DNA of 64,000 nucleotides from contig NZ_KI912485.1 in assembly GCF_000518725.1 (NCBI RefSeq), forward strand, positions 65,866 through 129,865, in the 5' to 3' direction. The DNA comes from Mesoplasma seiffertii ATCC 49495. GTDB taxonomy: Bacteria; Bacillota_I; Bacilli_A; Mycoplasmatales; Mycoplasmataceae. Shown in pieces: positions 32,458-45,071 of this stretch (positions within the stretch are counted from its first letter, which is position 1; each line of letters starts with the position of its first letter). The translations under genes were made by a program, and so were the position numbers. The notes under the pieces are model-generated. The model did not search any database. It saw only the letters and a list, made by a program, of their open reading frames with translations, and was not told the origin of the DNA.

Positions 32458-34765
32458 AGTCGATTGAATAAACTTTTCAAACTTTTCCAGGATTTTCATG
32501 TCCTTTAACACGATCACGTTTAATTGTAATGGTGTAAGTTTGTTCAGCTTTTGTTTTTTTATTGGTATAGTGTAATTCATATTTAATGAAAGCATCATTG
32601 TAAACATTGTAGAAATTTTCTTCTGATATAAATTTAGTTGATCAATTTTTTTGATCTAAATAATCTCCAAACTTATCATTTACATATGCTGGTAGTGAAT
32701 CATCTTGAATTCATTTTGATACTTTAATTAATAGATTCGCCATTTTTGACATTGTGTTACCTTTGATTTCACTTATTGGGTCTTCAGGGTTATCTTTGTT
32801 TCCGTATGCTTGATAAATTGCATCATAAACTGAACCTTCTTTAAAGTTGTCAAATCCAATGTTGTTAGCATTTTTTCTTAGTCCCAAAATGAATGAAGCC
32901 TTTGAAATTCCATTAGGGTTTGCATTAGTTTCACTTAATTCAACATTGTTGGGGTAAACGATTGCAACAAGCAATGCCGATAAAGTATTGCTGAACTCAT
33001 CGTCATATCCCTCAATTTTCATACCTTCTTTTCACTTAATTAAATCAGGAGTATTAAGGGCTTCTAGTAAGGCTGCTATATCTTTTGTATCAAGAATATA
33101 TTCTGCTTTTGAATTTGGGTACTTTCTTCCAGTTTCAAAAAATCCTGCAGCACTGTCAATAATATCTGATATAGATACAGTTTTTAAACCATATAAAAAC
33201 ATTGCCTTAGTTTCAATATCCAAACCAAATGCCTGTAAAAGCTTAGCGATTGGTGTAGTTAAAACAGCTTTTATATTAGTAAAAGTGTTAATGATATCAT
33301 CGCTAATGTCAACAACGCCACCTTCTTTAAGAGCATTTAAAATTCCTGAAAGAACATTTCCGTTATATAATGCTCCTAGTAAATTATCAAAAATTTCTTG
33401 GTTGCTATTTAAATAATCAAGTAAAGGTTTAAATGGTTTTAGTGCCTCTATGCCTATTGAACCAATAAACTTTAATAATGCTTTTATTGAATCTTGTTTT
33501 GGAAGTGGTCCTTGGTTTGCAAAAGCATTTCCAACTTCTTTTAATAAAGGAATTAAAAAATTAACAAGAGTTTTAATAGCGTCAGGTGCTATTTTTTTTG
33601 CTGCTAACTTAGTTTCTAGCAAATCTTGTGCTGCTTTTAATAAAGAACCAAAAAAAGGATTTTCTAAACCTGGTTTAGAAGGCGTTTGAAATAGAATAGC
33701 GATTAACTTTTGAAAATTAATTCCGTTACGATCTTTTCGATCAGGAACCAAGAAAAATTGTAGCATTCCAAATAAATCCTTGAAGTTAATTTGAGTCAAT
33801 TTTTTTTCGTCAATTTTTCCGCCATTTTTTTCGATCACTTCAGTGATAATTTCGGCATTAGTTTTCACTTTATCAAAAATATTTATAAATCCATTGTCAT
33901 GTCTAATAACATCGTCAACATCAACGGCATTAATATAATCTTTAAACTCTCCAAAGTAGTAACCTAAAACTCGAACATATTGAACCAAAGGAACAACTAG
34001 AGCAGTGTAATCTTTATTAACAAGTGCCTCAACAATTTGTTGCATACAACTATTAGCAGCTTGTTGAAGAGTAACACCAGTTTGACCTTCAACTTTTCCA
34101 GGAACTTCTCTTAGTCCTTGTTTAATTAAATTTATCAAGCCATCTTCTGAAAGAATACTATCTAAAGTTTTAATAAGTTCTGGATTTAATATTCCTTTAA
34201 TTAAGCCACCAACAGTGTCTCCACTTCCAATAATACTTTCTAATAGAGCACCTTGACCTTGAGGAGAAAATGAACTGCTACCAAATAAGATATTGACTAA
34301 CCCTGAGACTAAAGACAGAGTTTTAGCAGTTGAGTTGTTTCCTGATAAAGTCTTTTGTTTTGCTTCTTGATCAAATTCAGCCATTGAAGCAGCAATTTTC
34401 GAATCTTTTTCTAGATCGTCTTTATTAACTTTATAGCGATCAGTTCCAAAAACTTGTTTTATAAGAAATTCTAAACTAGATTCTTTAGTTATTGTACTAT
34501 TACCGATACCCTTAATTCATTCTTCTCCTAAGACATCAATAATTTTTAAAGATTTAATATAACCAGCAGTATAATCCAAATCCATGTTAGCACCGTTTTT
34601 ATTATTTAAAATTGCTGACTGAGCAACAAATGAAGAAGCAGCAATATAATCTTGGACATCTTTAACAATATCAGCTTTGTATTTGTTTCCTCATGAACAT
34701 GCAGCAGTACTTCCAGAAGAAGCAACAATGCTGACTGAACCTAAGATAATTAATAATTTTTTCAT
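32456..34765 (-). CDS. Large surface lipoprotein, possibly MOLPALP family
   Basis: 769 aa on the minus strand. The signal is MKKLLIILGSVSIVASSGSTAAC: positive start, hydrophobic core, then the lipobox STAAC with the acylated Cys at residue 23. The mature protein would be tethered outside the membrane. It is helical with repeated short hydrophobic/Asn-rich blocks and no enzyme motif that I recognise. Size and style match the large mollicute lipoproteins called MOLPALP, which I cannot verify here. TGA codons (plus-strand tca) are Trp; the frame ends TAA at 32456-32458. It is divergent from the giant permease at 34955. Confidence 0.85.
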
Positions 34766-34954
34766 ACTAAGATGCCTTTCTCTTTTATAAGTTAAATTAA
34801 AATCAAAATAATTTTAACACACATTAAGTGTTATTTTTTGCAAATTATTATGTTTTTATTTTTTAAAAATGGTATAAATAAAAGGTGTCATACGTTTATA
34901 ATATTTATAATTTAAAATATTCACACTATAAGTTGAAGACAGGAAGGGCAAACT
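34766..34954. promoter_or_regulatory. Divergent control region, lipoprotein/permease
   Basis: A 189-bp AT-rich spacer between divergent starts. It has a 6-bp dyad, TAACAC/GTGTTA (34815-34833, 7-nt gap), on the lipoprotein side, and two exact TATAAT boxes (34897-34902 and 34906-34911) on the permease side. No clear -35 is seen in either direction. The shared spacer suggests that the two genes may be regulated together. Confidence 0.5.
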
Positions 34955-37900
34955 ATGAAAAAGCAAAATAACTTCTTTTTGTTACTTAAACAAGGAATAA
35001 AAGGAATCTTTAAATTTAAAATTCAATTCATTATAATTATGATTTTGGCTTTTTTATCAACGTTCATTTTGTCAACTTCATTATCAATTACAGTACGTCT
35101 TAATAACTCATATAATAAAATTGTTAATTCAGTATCAAGATTTGATTATTCAACATCATTATATACAGGGAGAAAAAGTGTTAATGGTGGAGATAGCACG
35201 CCAACATTTATTCCATTAAATGATTTTATGAATTTTGACAATGTTGGAATTCAAGATGAATTAAATCCAGAAGGAACTCAGGCTGATTATAATTTTACTT
35301 TCAATAAAATTTACTTAGAAAAATTTAATGATGCTTCAAACCCACAATCAGCATTTAATGAAACTTTTTTAACTAGACTATTTGAAGGTCGTTCGCTAAA
35401 TGCTGAAGGATCTTCTCAATTTAAAGCAAATTTTTCAAAACTTAATGATAATCGTGATGAATGAGCAAGAATTCAAAAAAATATTATGACAAATGAAATT
35501 ATTTTGTCTTTAAAAGCATTTTCAGATTCAGTACATAAATTTTCTTTAAGCAATCCTGAAAAAATTGAAGAAAAGTATTTAAATAACACAATGGCTGGAG
35601 AAATGGTTAAAGAACCAAATTTTATTGATGAAATTATTGCAGCAAAATACAAATATGAAACAGCAACTAGTCCTGAAGAAAAAGAGAATGCTTGAGCTAA
35701 TGTTAGTTTAGAGAAGCGTGATTTTTATTCATATATTCAAATCGTGGCAACAACTGTTGTAGAATGATTGAAAAGTGAATATGAAGTTTTATTTATTAAA
35801 GAAGGAGCACCTTTCAAAGGTGAAAACAATGTTAATCCTGGAGAATTATTTTATGAAGTAGTTTCTGGATATAAATTTGGAGATGAAGGTCTGAAGGATT
35901 CTAAGTATATTGTTACTGAAGAAAATAAATATGCTTTGGATACAAAAATCGGTAGTGAATTTAATGGTACTAACAAAAATCAATACTTATATGATTCAGA
36001 AGAATTAGCTGCGGAAACAATTAAACCGGAAGTAAGTATTCAAAATCATTTCTTATGAAAAAAAGGGTTCCGTGGAATTGTAAATCAGACAGCTGTAAAA
36101 CTTACTGAAAAAGATGGAAAAAAAATTATTAGAGATGCAAGTTTTGTTGGAAACACTGCAGAATTTAAAACTTTTAAATACTCAGATCAAGAGCAAAGTA
36201 TTCTACAAAGAATGGACTCATATGAAAATTTTGACCTAAACGATTATTTCGATGATCACTATAAGGCAATCATTGATAACGATACTGAAGAAGAATTAAA
36301 AGATCCTAATAAAGAAATTCCTGAAAAACCTGAAGACATTGATTGAAATAATTTTGGAAACCAAACAAGAGTTTCAGCATATCAGTATCACTTGCAGCAA
36401 ACAGCAAAAGTTTCTGGATATAAAGCAAACTTTAGAAAAGAAACATATGTTTTTGATAGTATTTCACAAATTCGTTATCGCGCAGTTATTTTAAACAATC
36501 GTGATAACACAAATTTTACAATTTTAGATGGTCGTAATGCTTTAAATAGAGGAGAAATATTACTTTCTCAACAGTATGCTAAAGCAAATAAAATTAAAAT
36601 TAATGACCATTTACGTATTGCTGATGCATTGTATAAAGTCGTTGGTTTTGCAACTGATACTTACTCATACTTTCCAACAGCTGATCCAGACTTCCCAGTT
36701 CCTCAAACTAAAACAAGTGCGATCATTTATGCGTATAGGGATACTGTAAGAGATTTAACTAACGGAGTTTCATCGGGTCAATCAGATCGAAGTGCAACTC
36801 AATCATTTAATTTCTTTTTAACTGGTATCGAAAGTCCTTATAAAACTGATATTAATCGTTTCTTAGCATTGCAAATGAATGTTGGTAAATCATTAAAAGC
36901 TAATTATGCTTATTTAAATTCTGGAACTTCAAGTGACCAAATTAAGTCATTCTTTAGTACAGTTAAGTTTGAAGATTCTAACTTTAGATTGTCATGGACA
37001 TTACAACCACTTGCATTAAAAGTATTTAATACGATCACAATTATTGCATCAATTGTTATTGCAATTATTGCAATTGCTGCTTTGATTATTTGTATTAAAA
37101 AAACAATTCATTTTAATGCTAAGCAAATTGGTATTTTGAAAGCAATTGGAACTGATCCTTGAATGATTGCGGTGTCTTATATTGCACAAGCATTAATCAT
37201 CACTTTTATTATTATTCCTTTAGGATGATTAGTAGGAGTTCTTACTCAAATTCCATTTTCATCAATGTTTATTAATTACTTTAGTTCACCATATCATGGC
37301 TTTGTTTTTGAAGGAATTTCATTTGCAATTTCATTTGTAGCATTTGGAGTTGTAGCAATCATTGTTTCGCTAGTTTGTGCGTTCTTATTAACTAATAAAT
37401 CAGTTATGGAAATTCTAGTAGTTAATACAAAATGATCAACATCAAACTTAATTAACAAATTGAAAAACGGAGTTTTCAAAAATTCTAAGTTTACTTTAAA
37501 ATTTTCTCTAACACTGGCAAGTTCAGGAAGAAAACCAATTGCCTTACTTGTTACAGTAATTGCCTTTTCATCAATCTTAATTTCTGCTGGTTTAGCAATT
37601 CCATCAGTGGCCTTAAATGCGCAAAAATCTTACTACAAGAGCGTTAAATATGCCAATGCTTATCGAAATAAAGATACGACATTAAATTCGCCATTATCAA
37701 AACCAGCTTATACTTTCTGAGAAGGCCAAGATGCTGTTGAAAGTGACTTTGTTGAAGACAAACTAGATATGGATGGAACTGGAGTTGGTTATGGATATTA
37801 CAAAACTCCAAAAAGTTATAATTCATCAACATTTGATGCAACACCTTTTAGTAATTATCTTTACAGCGCTGGAGCCACAGATCAATTCAAAGTGCAAAGC

Positions 37901-40285
37901 TCATTTGAGTACTTAACATCTAATCCTGAAACAATTTTCAATATTGTTTCAGATTACTTTGGAAATCATTTTTATACAGTTTTAGGTCAAGCATTTTCAA
38001 TTGGAATGATTGATCAAATGTTTGCAATGATCTTAAACAGTAAAGAAAGTTTAAATCCTAAAGTAAGTGATGAAAACTGAAATGATGAAGCAAAATTAGC
38101 AATGGTTAGACAAATATCATCATCAGTTACAGAGTCAATCCCAACACTTATTAAAGCAGTTATGGGTTCTGTTTCTGGAGCTGGACCAGGAAATAGTGAA
38201 AGTAATAACTGAAAACAACAAATTATTGATGTTTTAATGAGTGAGGTTCCACCATATGTTAAAGGATACATTCAAAAAGAATCACGACTAGAACAATACA
38301 GTCTGGGATATAACTTTGAACAATTTATTCCAAAAAAAGAATCAATTTCAACAGAATTAAAAGTTGCAACTGATCAATATAATAATGTTGGGATTACAGG
38401 GCTAGATAAAACTCAAGTTGCTTATAAAATTGATAAAGAATCTGAAGATTTAACTTTTGTTGATAGAAAAACTCTTAAAGCATTAGAAAAAGTTTTCAAC
38501 TCATCTAATCCACAAGCAGATTCAACAATCACTGATATTGAATTTAAAGGAACTAAACTTTATGATAAAGCTTCAAATACTGTAACTGCTCCAGTTGTTA
38601 CAAACCAACAATCACGTACAGCATATAAATTGAAAAAAGATCAGACATTATCAAATTTAACAACAACATCAAAAGTTCTGCAACTTGCAAAAAATGGTAT
38701 TGAATTACCAAAACAAGCATGAATTTATAATGATAATGATTTTGCAGTGTCAGATTATTATTTAAATACAAAAGTTAATGCTAAAGATGCAAGTGGTCAA
38801 ACTAAATCATATGCCGCTTTTGCAAAAACAAGAACTGGAGTGGTTGAACAAAACTACTTAGATCCGTTTGCACTTGATAATAATAAGTTTAGTTATGCAA
38901 AACAGTATGACAAAGATAGCCATAAACTTAGAGATAAGGCAGCAATGTTTACTGACTTTTCATATAATGATGATGGAGATATTCAAGCTTCATTGATTAG
39001 ACCTTATTATGAATATAAAAATTTAGAATTATTTGTTCCATATTCACAGTTGGAAAATGGTGCAGGTGTTGATATGTTTTTAAATGGTTATAACCCTGGA
39101 GAACCTTCAAAACATAATCAATGATATGAAAAAGATGTTAAATCAGAAAAAGTTCCTAATGTTGTTAAACAGGCTTGAGGAACTGAAAAAAATGAAAATG
39201 AGAAATACTTAATTGTACGTCCATTTGATACTTCTTATTCATTAGGAGATGTTGAAAATCAAGGAATGGCAAACTTATTAGCACAACCAAAATACTGATT
39301 CAAATATGCGTTGACTGGAGAAACACCAGCTTTAAAACAAGGATTAAGTATTAAGACAAGCTATATTAACAAAGATTTAAAAGTTAATATTAAAGCTGTA
39401 GGAAACATGACTTCATATAACGAAACTATTATCGTTATGGACTCTAGCTTAGCCAACTTAATCGGAAATTATTCAACGTCTAGAAAAGTTGGAATTAAAG
39501 ATACAACTTTTGATTATAGTACTAAAGTTGCTGCTGGAAAAGTTGACGAATCAACAGGAACAGTATCAGAAAAATTTGATCGTTATAAACTACGTGACGC
39601 AAATTCTAGAGATATTTTAAATACTAATTGATGAGAATTAACTTATATGGGAAAACAAGCTTTAGATTATGCTCCATTGTATTGACATAATGGAAAATAT
39701 TCAAATATTGAAGAACCTCTAGGATTAACATCAGGAATTTCATATCTTTCTGCTGGAAACACCGGGCAATATGCTTTAGGTTTAGGTGGAAACTTGGCAA
39801 ATAACTATGTTGAATCAATGATTGATTCTCAAAAATTATTGAGTACGTCAAAAGATTTAATTAATCAAATATCTGTTTTAGCTGCCTCAATTGGAATGTT
39901 ATTAATTGTAGCAGTAATTATTACAGCAGCATTATTAATTATGTTAGTGGGAGATATTTATATTTCTCAATACCAAAAATTTATGATTCTGATGCGGGCA
40001 TTAGGATATTCAAACTGAAAAGTTCAGAAATATGCTTTCGGAACGGTAACCATTTTTGGATTACTTGTTTGAGTGTTAGCAACAGCTGTGACTTGAGGAT
40101 TAATATCTTTAGGAATTTTAGGAATCTACGCTTTAGGCTTTGCGATTCCATTTGGAATTTCTTGATGACCACCAGTAATCAGTTTCGTAATTATTATGTC
40201 TTCATTTATTGGATCACTAATTGTTTCTTCTGGAAAAATTCGACGAGGAAATCCTTCGGAATTAATGACAGGCTTTGGAGATTAA
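34955..40285 (+). CDS. Giant FtsX-type ABC permease protein
   Basis: 1776 aa, joined through many TGA (Trp) codons. Layout: one N-terminal membrane helix (~20-45); a ~640-residue outside domain; three helices (~690-815) with the FtsX-like NAKQIGILKAIGTDP; a further helix (~855-885); a second ~740-residue outside domain; three C-terminal helices (~1635-1760) with ILMRALGYSNWKVQ. This is the MacB/LolC arrangement (permease-outside domain-permease) doubled. Such permeases need an MacB-type ATPase, and none lies next to it. AGGAAGGG is the ribosome site. Function may be lipoprotein handling, peptide efflux or surface shaping; unresolved. Confidence 0.88.
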
Positions 40286-40340
40286 ATTAGTATTATCATA
40301 AAACAACAATTAAAAAATGTTGACTAAATAATCAAAAATC

Positions 40341-40364
40341 AAACACCTTAAATGGTGTTTTTTT
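40341..40364 (+). terminator. Terminator after the giant permease
   Basis: AAACACC (40341-40347) pairs with GGTGTTT (40354-40360) around a 6-nt loop, then TTTT. Confidence 0.8.
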
Positions 40365-40470
40365 GTGGTCAGTTACAACAAAAAATATTACTACAAGGAA
40401 AGACCTATTTAATTTTTTCCAAATAAAATATTCAAAAAGTTATCTGCAAAATCGATTGACTTAGCATAAA

Positions 40471-40503
40471 TAAAAAAACTAGAAGGACACAAAACTTCTA
40501 GTT
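40471..40503 (-). terminator. Terminator of the beta-glucoside operon (minus strand)
   Basis: AACTAGAAG (40477-40485) and CTTCTAGTT (40495-40503) are perfect 9-bp arms. On the minus strand they are followed by a T-run (A-run 40472-40478 on plus). The rest of the 231-nt spacer 40286-40516 is AT-rich and I see nothing else in it. Confidence 0.85.
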
Positions 40504-40516
40504 CTTTAAATTAATA

Positions 40517-41942
<1,426 letters not shown>

Positions 41943-41959
<17 letters not shown>

Positions 41960-43487
41960 TTTGTATTATCATTCCTTTTTCAATTTTATTTTGTTTTATT
42001 TCAACGACATATCCATATTCATCTGCAAGAATTTTATTTGTTCTATTTTTGAAATATGTCAGTTTGCTTAAAGACAATGTCATAATTAGACTAATTGTTA
42101 CTCCAATTAACATACTTATTGGTCCTCAAACAATTGAGCCCCCAGCTCATTGATCAATATTAATGGTGTTCGGAACATTTGAAGCAAATCCGATTAATCC
42201 TAATATTCCGAAAGGTGCGGCATTAGTTCAAACTCCAGCAGCGGTATACAATAGACATCCAAAATATGTTCCAATAGCTGATGCTATAAGAGGGAAAACA
42301 TACTTCAAAGAAATTGAATAAATAGCTGGTTCTGTTACTCCAGCTACAAATGCTGAAATACCATTAGAATATGCAGTAGTTTTAACCTCTTTACAGTTTT
42401 TGTTTATGTAACCAAATGTTAGACAGCCAACGGCTAAACAAACATTTGAAATAATCATAAGTCCCATAATGAAACTTCCGTTATATTTTAAAATATCTTG
42501 CATTAAGATCGGAGTAATTGTTCGATGCAATCCAAATACTACCATTGGTCCATAAAACATTCCGATAAGTGGTGAAAAGATATATTTGGTAATTGGATGA
42601 GTCATTAGATAATTAAAGGCAATTGACATATAGTTTGTTAATAACAAACCAGCTGGAGCAATTGTAAACATTGTTACAATAACTGTTACAGCGATAACTA
42701 CCATTGGTTGAATTAACAATCTTGCGCCACCTAGCTTAACCTTGTTCATTCCTTTTTCAATATATACTCCCAAAATTCCAACAAAAATCATAGGGATTAC
42801 TAATCCTTCAAATGATATTTTTCAAGGGAATACCAGATCACCAAAAATTTTTCAACCATGTTGATTCATCGCTTCAATTATGGTTTCACCTTCCTTGATG
42901 TTTAATGCCGAAATTGGTACTAGCATAGGGCTAATAAGAATCGCACCTATTGCCAATCCTAAAATGGGGGTTCCACCCATAACTTTGAATGTACTTCAAC
43001 AAACAGCCATTACAATGAATCAACTTAAACCTTTTGATATCAATTCCATCATACTGTTTATTTCAATCAAAGCTCCAATTTCACTAGAATTAGATGACAA
43101 GAAAAACGGGGTTCTAACCATTTCTCACATTCCATAAACAACTAGTAAAATCATTAAGGGGCTAAAGATTGATGAGACAAACATAATAAATGATGTTTTC
43201 TGTTTTGATACGGTTAGTTCATCATCTGTTGCTTCTTTTACCTCAGTTGTTTTGGTAAAAAGTTTATAAAAGCTTTCAACTTCTGTACCAATAACTACTT
43301 GGTATTCTCCTCCAACAACTAATACGCCTTTACATCAAGTTTGTTTTTTAATTTCTTCAGTATTAGCTTTTGAGATATCTTTTAATCGAAATCTCATTCT
43401 CGATATGCAATGACTAGTTGAGTCAATGTTATCAATTCCGCCAATATTTTCTAAAAGAAATATTACGTGTTCTTTTTTAAATTTCAT
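41943..43487 (-). CDS. PTS beta-glucoside transporter, EIIBC
   Basis: 514 aa, minus strand. EIIB is at the N-terminus with the phosphorylation Cys27 in SHCISRMRF; EIIC follows with about 8-10 membrane helices and the HRTITPIL and GVTEPAIY motifs of the glucose/beta-glucoside superfamily. There is no EIIA domain at the end (family members with EIIA are ~620 aa), so phosphate must come from an EIIA encoded elsewhere. A perfect AGGAGG ribosome site precedes the ATG. It imports and phosphorylates a beta-glucoside for the overlapping GH1 enzyme. Confidence 0.93.
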
Positions 43488-43543
43488 AAGTCCTCCTACC
43501 TACATTTAAACTTAATTAAAATAAAAAAAGAGCAAATAAAAAG

Positions 43544-43584
43544 AAAACTAAACTAGTTTATTTTTCCGAAACTAGTTTAGTTTT
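43544..43584. repeat. 16-bp inverted repeat built of two AAACTAGTTT palindromes
   Basis: AAAACTAAACTAGTTT (43544-43559) and its exact complement AAACTAGTTTAGTTTT (43569-43584) flank a 9-nt loop. Each arm contains the self-complementary decamer AAACTAGTTT, with centres 19 bp apart. It lies between the end of the regulator gene (its stop codon is inside) and the PTS start, 57 nt away. It can act as a terminator for the regulator (T-rich on minus strand) and also looks like a double operator. Confidence 0.8.
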
Positions 43585-44333
43585 TCTTGGGCAAAAAGTA
43601 GTTCTTCTAAAAACTTGAACAAATTTATTAGTCAAAAATTTCGATCAACATAATTTCTTTGACTTAAATTGTTGTCGATATACATAGCTTTAGTATTTTT
43701 ATCTTTTGCAAAATTTCAATTGTTAGAACAAATTACATAAACAGTCAAATCAATGCTAACTAGGTAATCATAAATTATTTTTAAACTTGCATTATCTCGA
43801 CCAGTAAAAATAATTAAAATAAGTTTATTTTCTCAATTAATCTTTTTCAATTTGTTGAAGTCCTTTTCAAGATTGAAAATATTAGCAACTAAGTTATGCT
43901 TTTCTAAGACATCAACAAAAAATTTTCCTGCGTATTGAGTTTGAAAACTTGGAAACAAAAAAACTTCCTCTTTGCTTTTAATACCTTTTAGCAAATCAGT
44001 TAAGAAAACATAATTTTCCGATATTCACTTTTCAAAAGAAAGATAGTAATCTTTAACAGTTAGATGACTAGAATAGTTACTGTCTTGCTCAACAAAGTTG
44101 TTCTCATAGTCAACTTTTAATCTTGTTTGCAATTCTCGAAAACCAGTACAGCCAAGATTTTTTGCAAATTGGGTGATTGTTGATTTTGAAACGTAGCATT
44201 CGCTAGCCAATTGTTCTTGGGTTTTAAATAACCCTTTAGAAAAATCTTTGACAATTTGTTCAGCTACCAATTTAAATGCTGTTTTACGATTATCTCGACT
44301 CAAATTTTCAACTTTTTTGTACATTGAACTCAT
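43572..44333 (-). CDS. Transcriptional regulator, MurR/RpiR family
   Basis: 253 aa, minus strand. An N-terminal HTH_6 domain (~1-80) has FKTQEQLASECYVSKSTITQFAKNLG, the helix-turn-helix of RpiR regulators. The C-terminal part should be a sugar-phosphate-binding SIS domain; here it keeps KLILIIFTGRDN but is poorly conserved. It probably senses the phosphorylated sugar and controls the PTS/GH1 genes directly downstream on the same strand. TGA-coded Trp occurs several times. The stop at 43572 lies inside the double palindrome. Confidence 0.85.
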
Positions 44334-44481
44334 TTATTTACGTTTTTCCTTTTTACTACAATTTCTAAAATTATATTATTAATGTATTTCAATTTTATAG
44401 GATTATTCAAAAAAATATTAACTAAGTGATAGTTTTATTTGAATAGAGTAAAATAATACTATAAGAAAAGAGGATGATAAA

Positions 44482-45036
44482 ATGATGATGAATTCTAAAG
44501 TCGCAATTTTTATGCATACAGGATTTGAAGAAATTGAAGCAATTTCAATAATTGATATTTTACGCCGAGCTGAAATTGAAGTTGAATTGATATCATTGAA
44601 TGATAGTTTATCAGTAGTTGGATCACATCAAATTGAAGTTATGGCTAATGATAATTACCACAATTTTAAAAGTGACAACTATCAAGGTATCATTATTCCT
44701 GGTGGTCCAGGGGTTAATGATTTATTTGAAAATGTTTTTTTATTATCAACAATCAAAGAATTTAATAATGCTAAAAAAATGGTTGCAGCAATATGTGCAG
44801 CGCCTCAATTATTAGGAAAAGCAGGAATTGCTGCCAATAAAGAAATTTCCGGATATCCAGGGTGTACTGCTTTTTTAGATAAAGCAAGATTAAGTAATAC
44901 TGCTTATTCAGTTGCTGATAATATTTTAACTGGGCAGTCAGCTGGAACAGCTATTAAATTTGCCCTAACAATAGTTCAATATTTAAAAGATGAACAAACA
45001 AGCAAAAAAGTTGCCGATGCTCTAGTCATTAATTAA
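44482..45036 (+). CDS. DJ-1/ThiJ/PfpI-family protein
   Basis: 184 aa. Class I glutamine-amidotransferase-like fold. The reactive Cys sits in AAICAAPQLLG (~residue 106) and the partner Glu in FEEIEA (~17), the typical DJ-1 pair; GGPGVNDL is also conserved. Members act as protein/DNA deglycases, glyoxalases or redox chaperones, and the exact activity cannot be told. AGAGGA lies 8 nt before the ATG at 44482 (two further ATGs follow in frame). No TGA codon. It starts the plus-strand unit after the regulator. Confidence 0.9.
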   Translation: MMMNSKVAIFMHTGFEEIEAISIIDILRRAEIEVELISLNDSLSVVGSHQIEVMANDNYHNFKSDNYQGIIIPGGPGVNDLFENVFLLSTIKEFNNAKKMVAAICAAPQLLGKAGIAANKEISGYPGCTAFLDKARLSNTAYSVADNILTGQSAGTAIKFALTIVQYLKDEQTSKKVADALVIN

Positions 45037-45071
45037 CTATTTTCTCTAATTCTTTAGGGTGAGAAAATTAG
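45037..45071 (+). repeat. Hairpin around the start of the C39/ABC gene
   Basis: CTATTTTCTC (45037-45046) pairs with GAGAAAATTAG (45061-45071) with one bulged A. The loop holds the ribosome-site-like AGGGT; the 3' arm holds the presumed ATT start. There is no T-run, so it is not an ordinary terminator. Confidence 0.55.

Noticed and set aside
40069-40290. Short frame with Cys/Trp-like content at the end of the giant permease
   Set aside because: It is in a different frame from the permease, which continues to 40285 through TGA codons with clear membrane helices.
40286-40516. Hidden small RNA or gene in the spacer
   Set aside because: Only two terminators and AT-rich sequence; no RNA fold or frame with a ribosome site.
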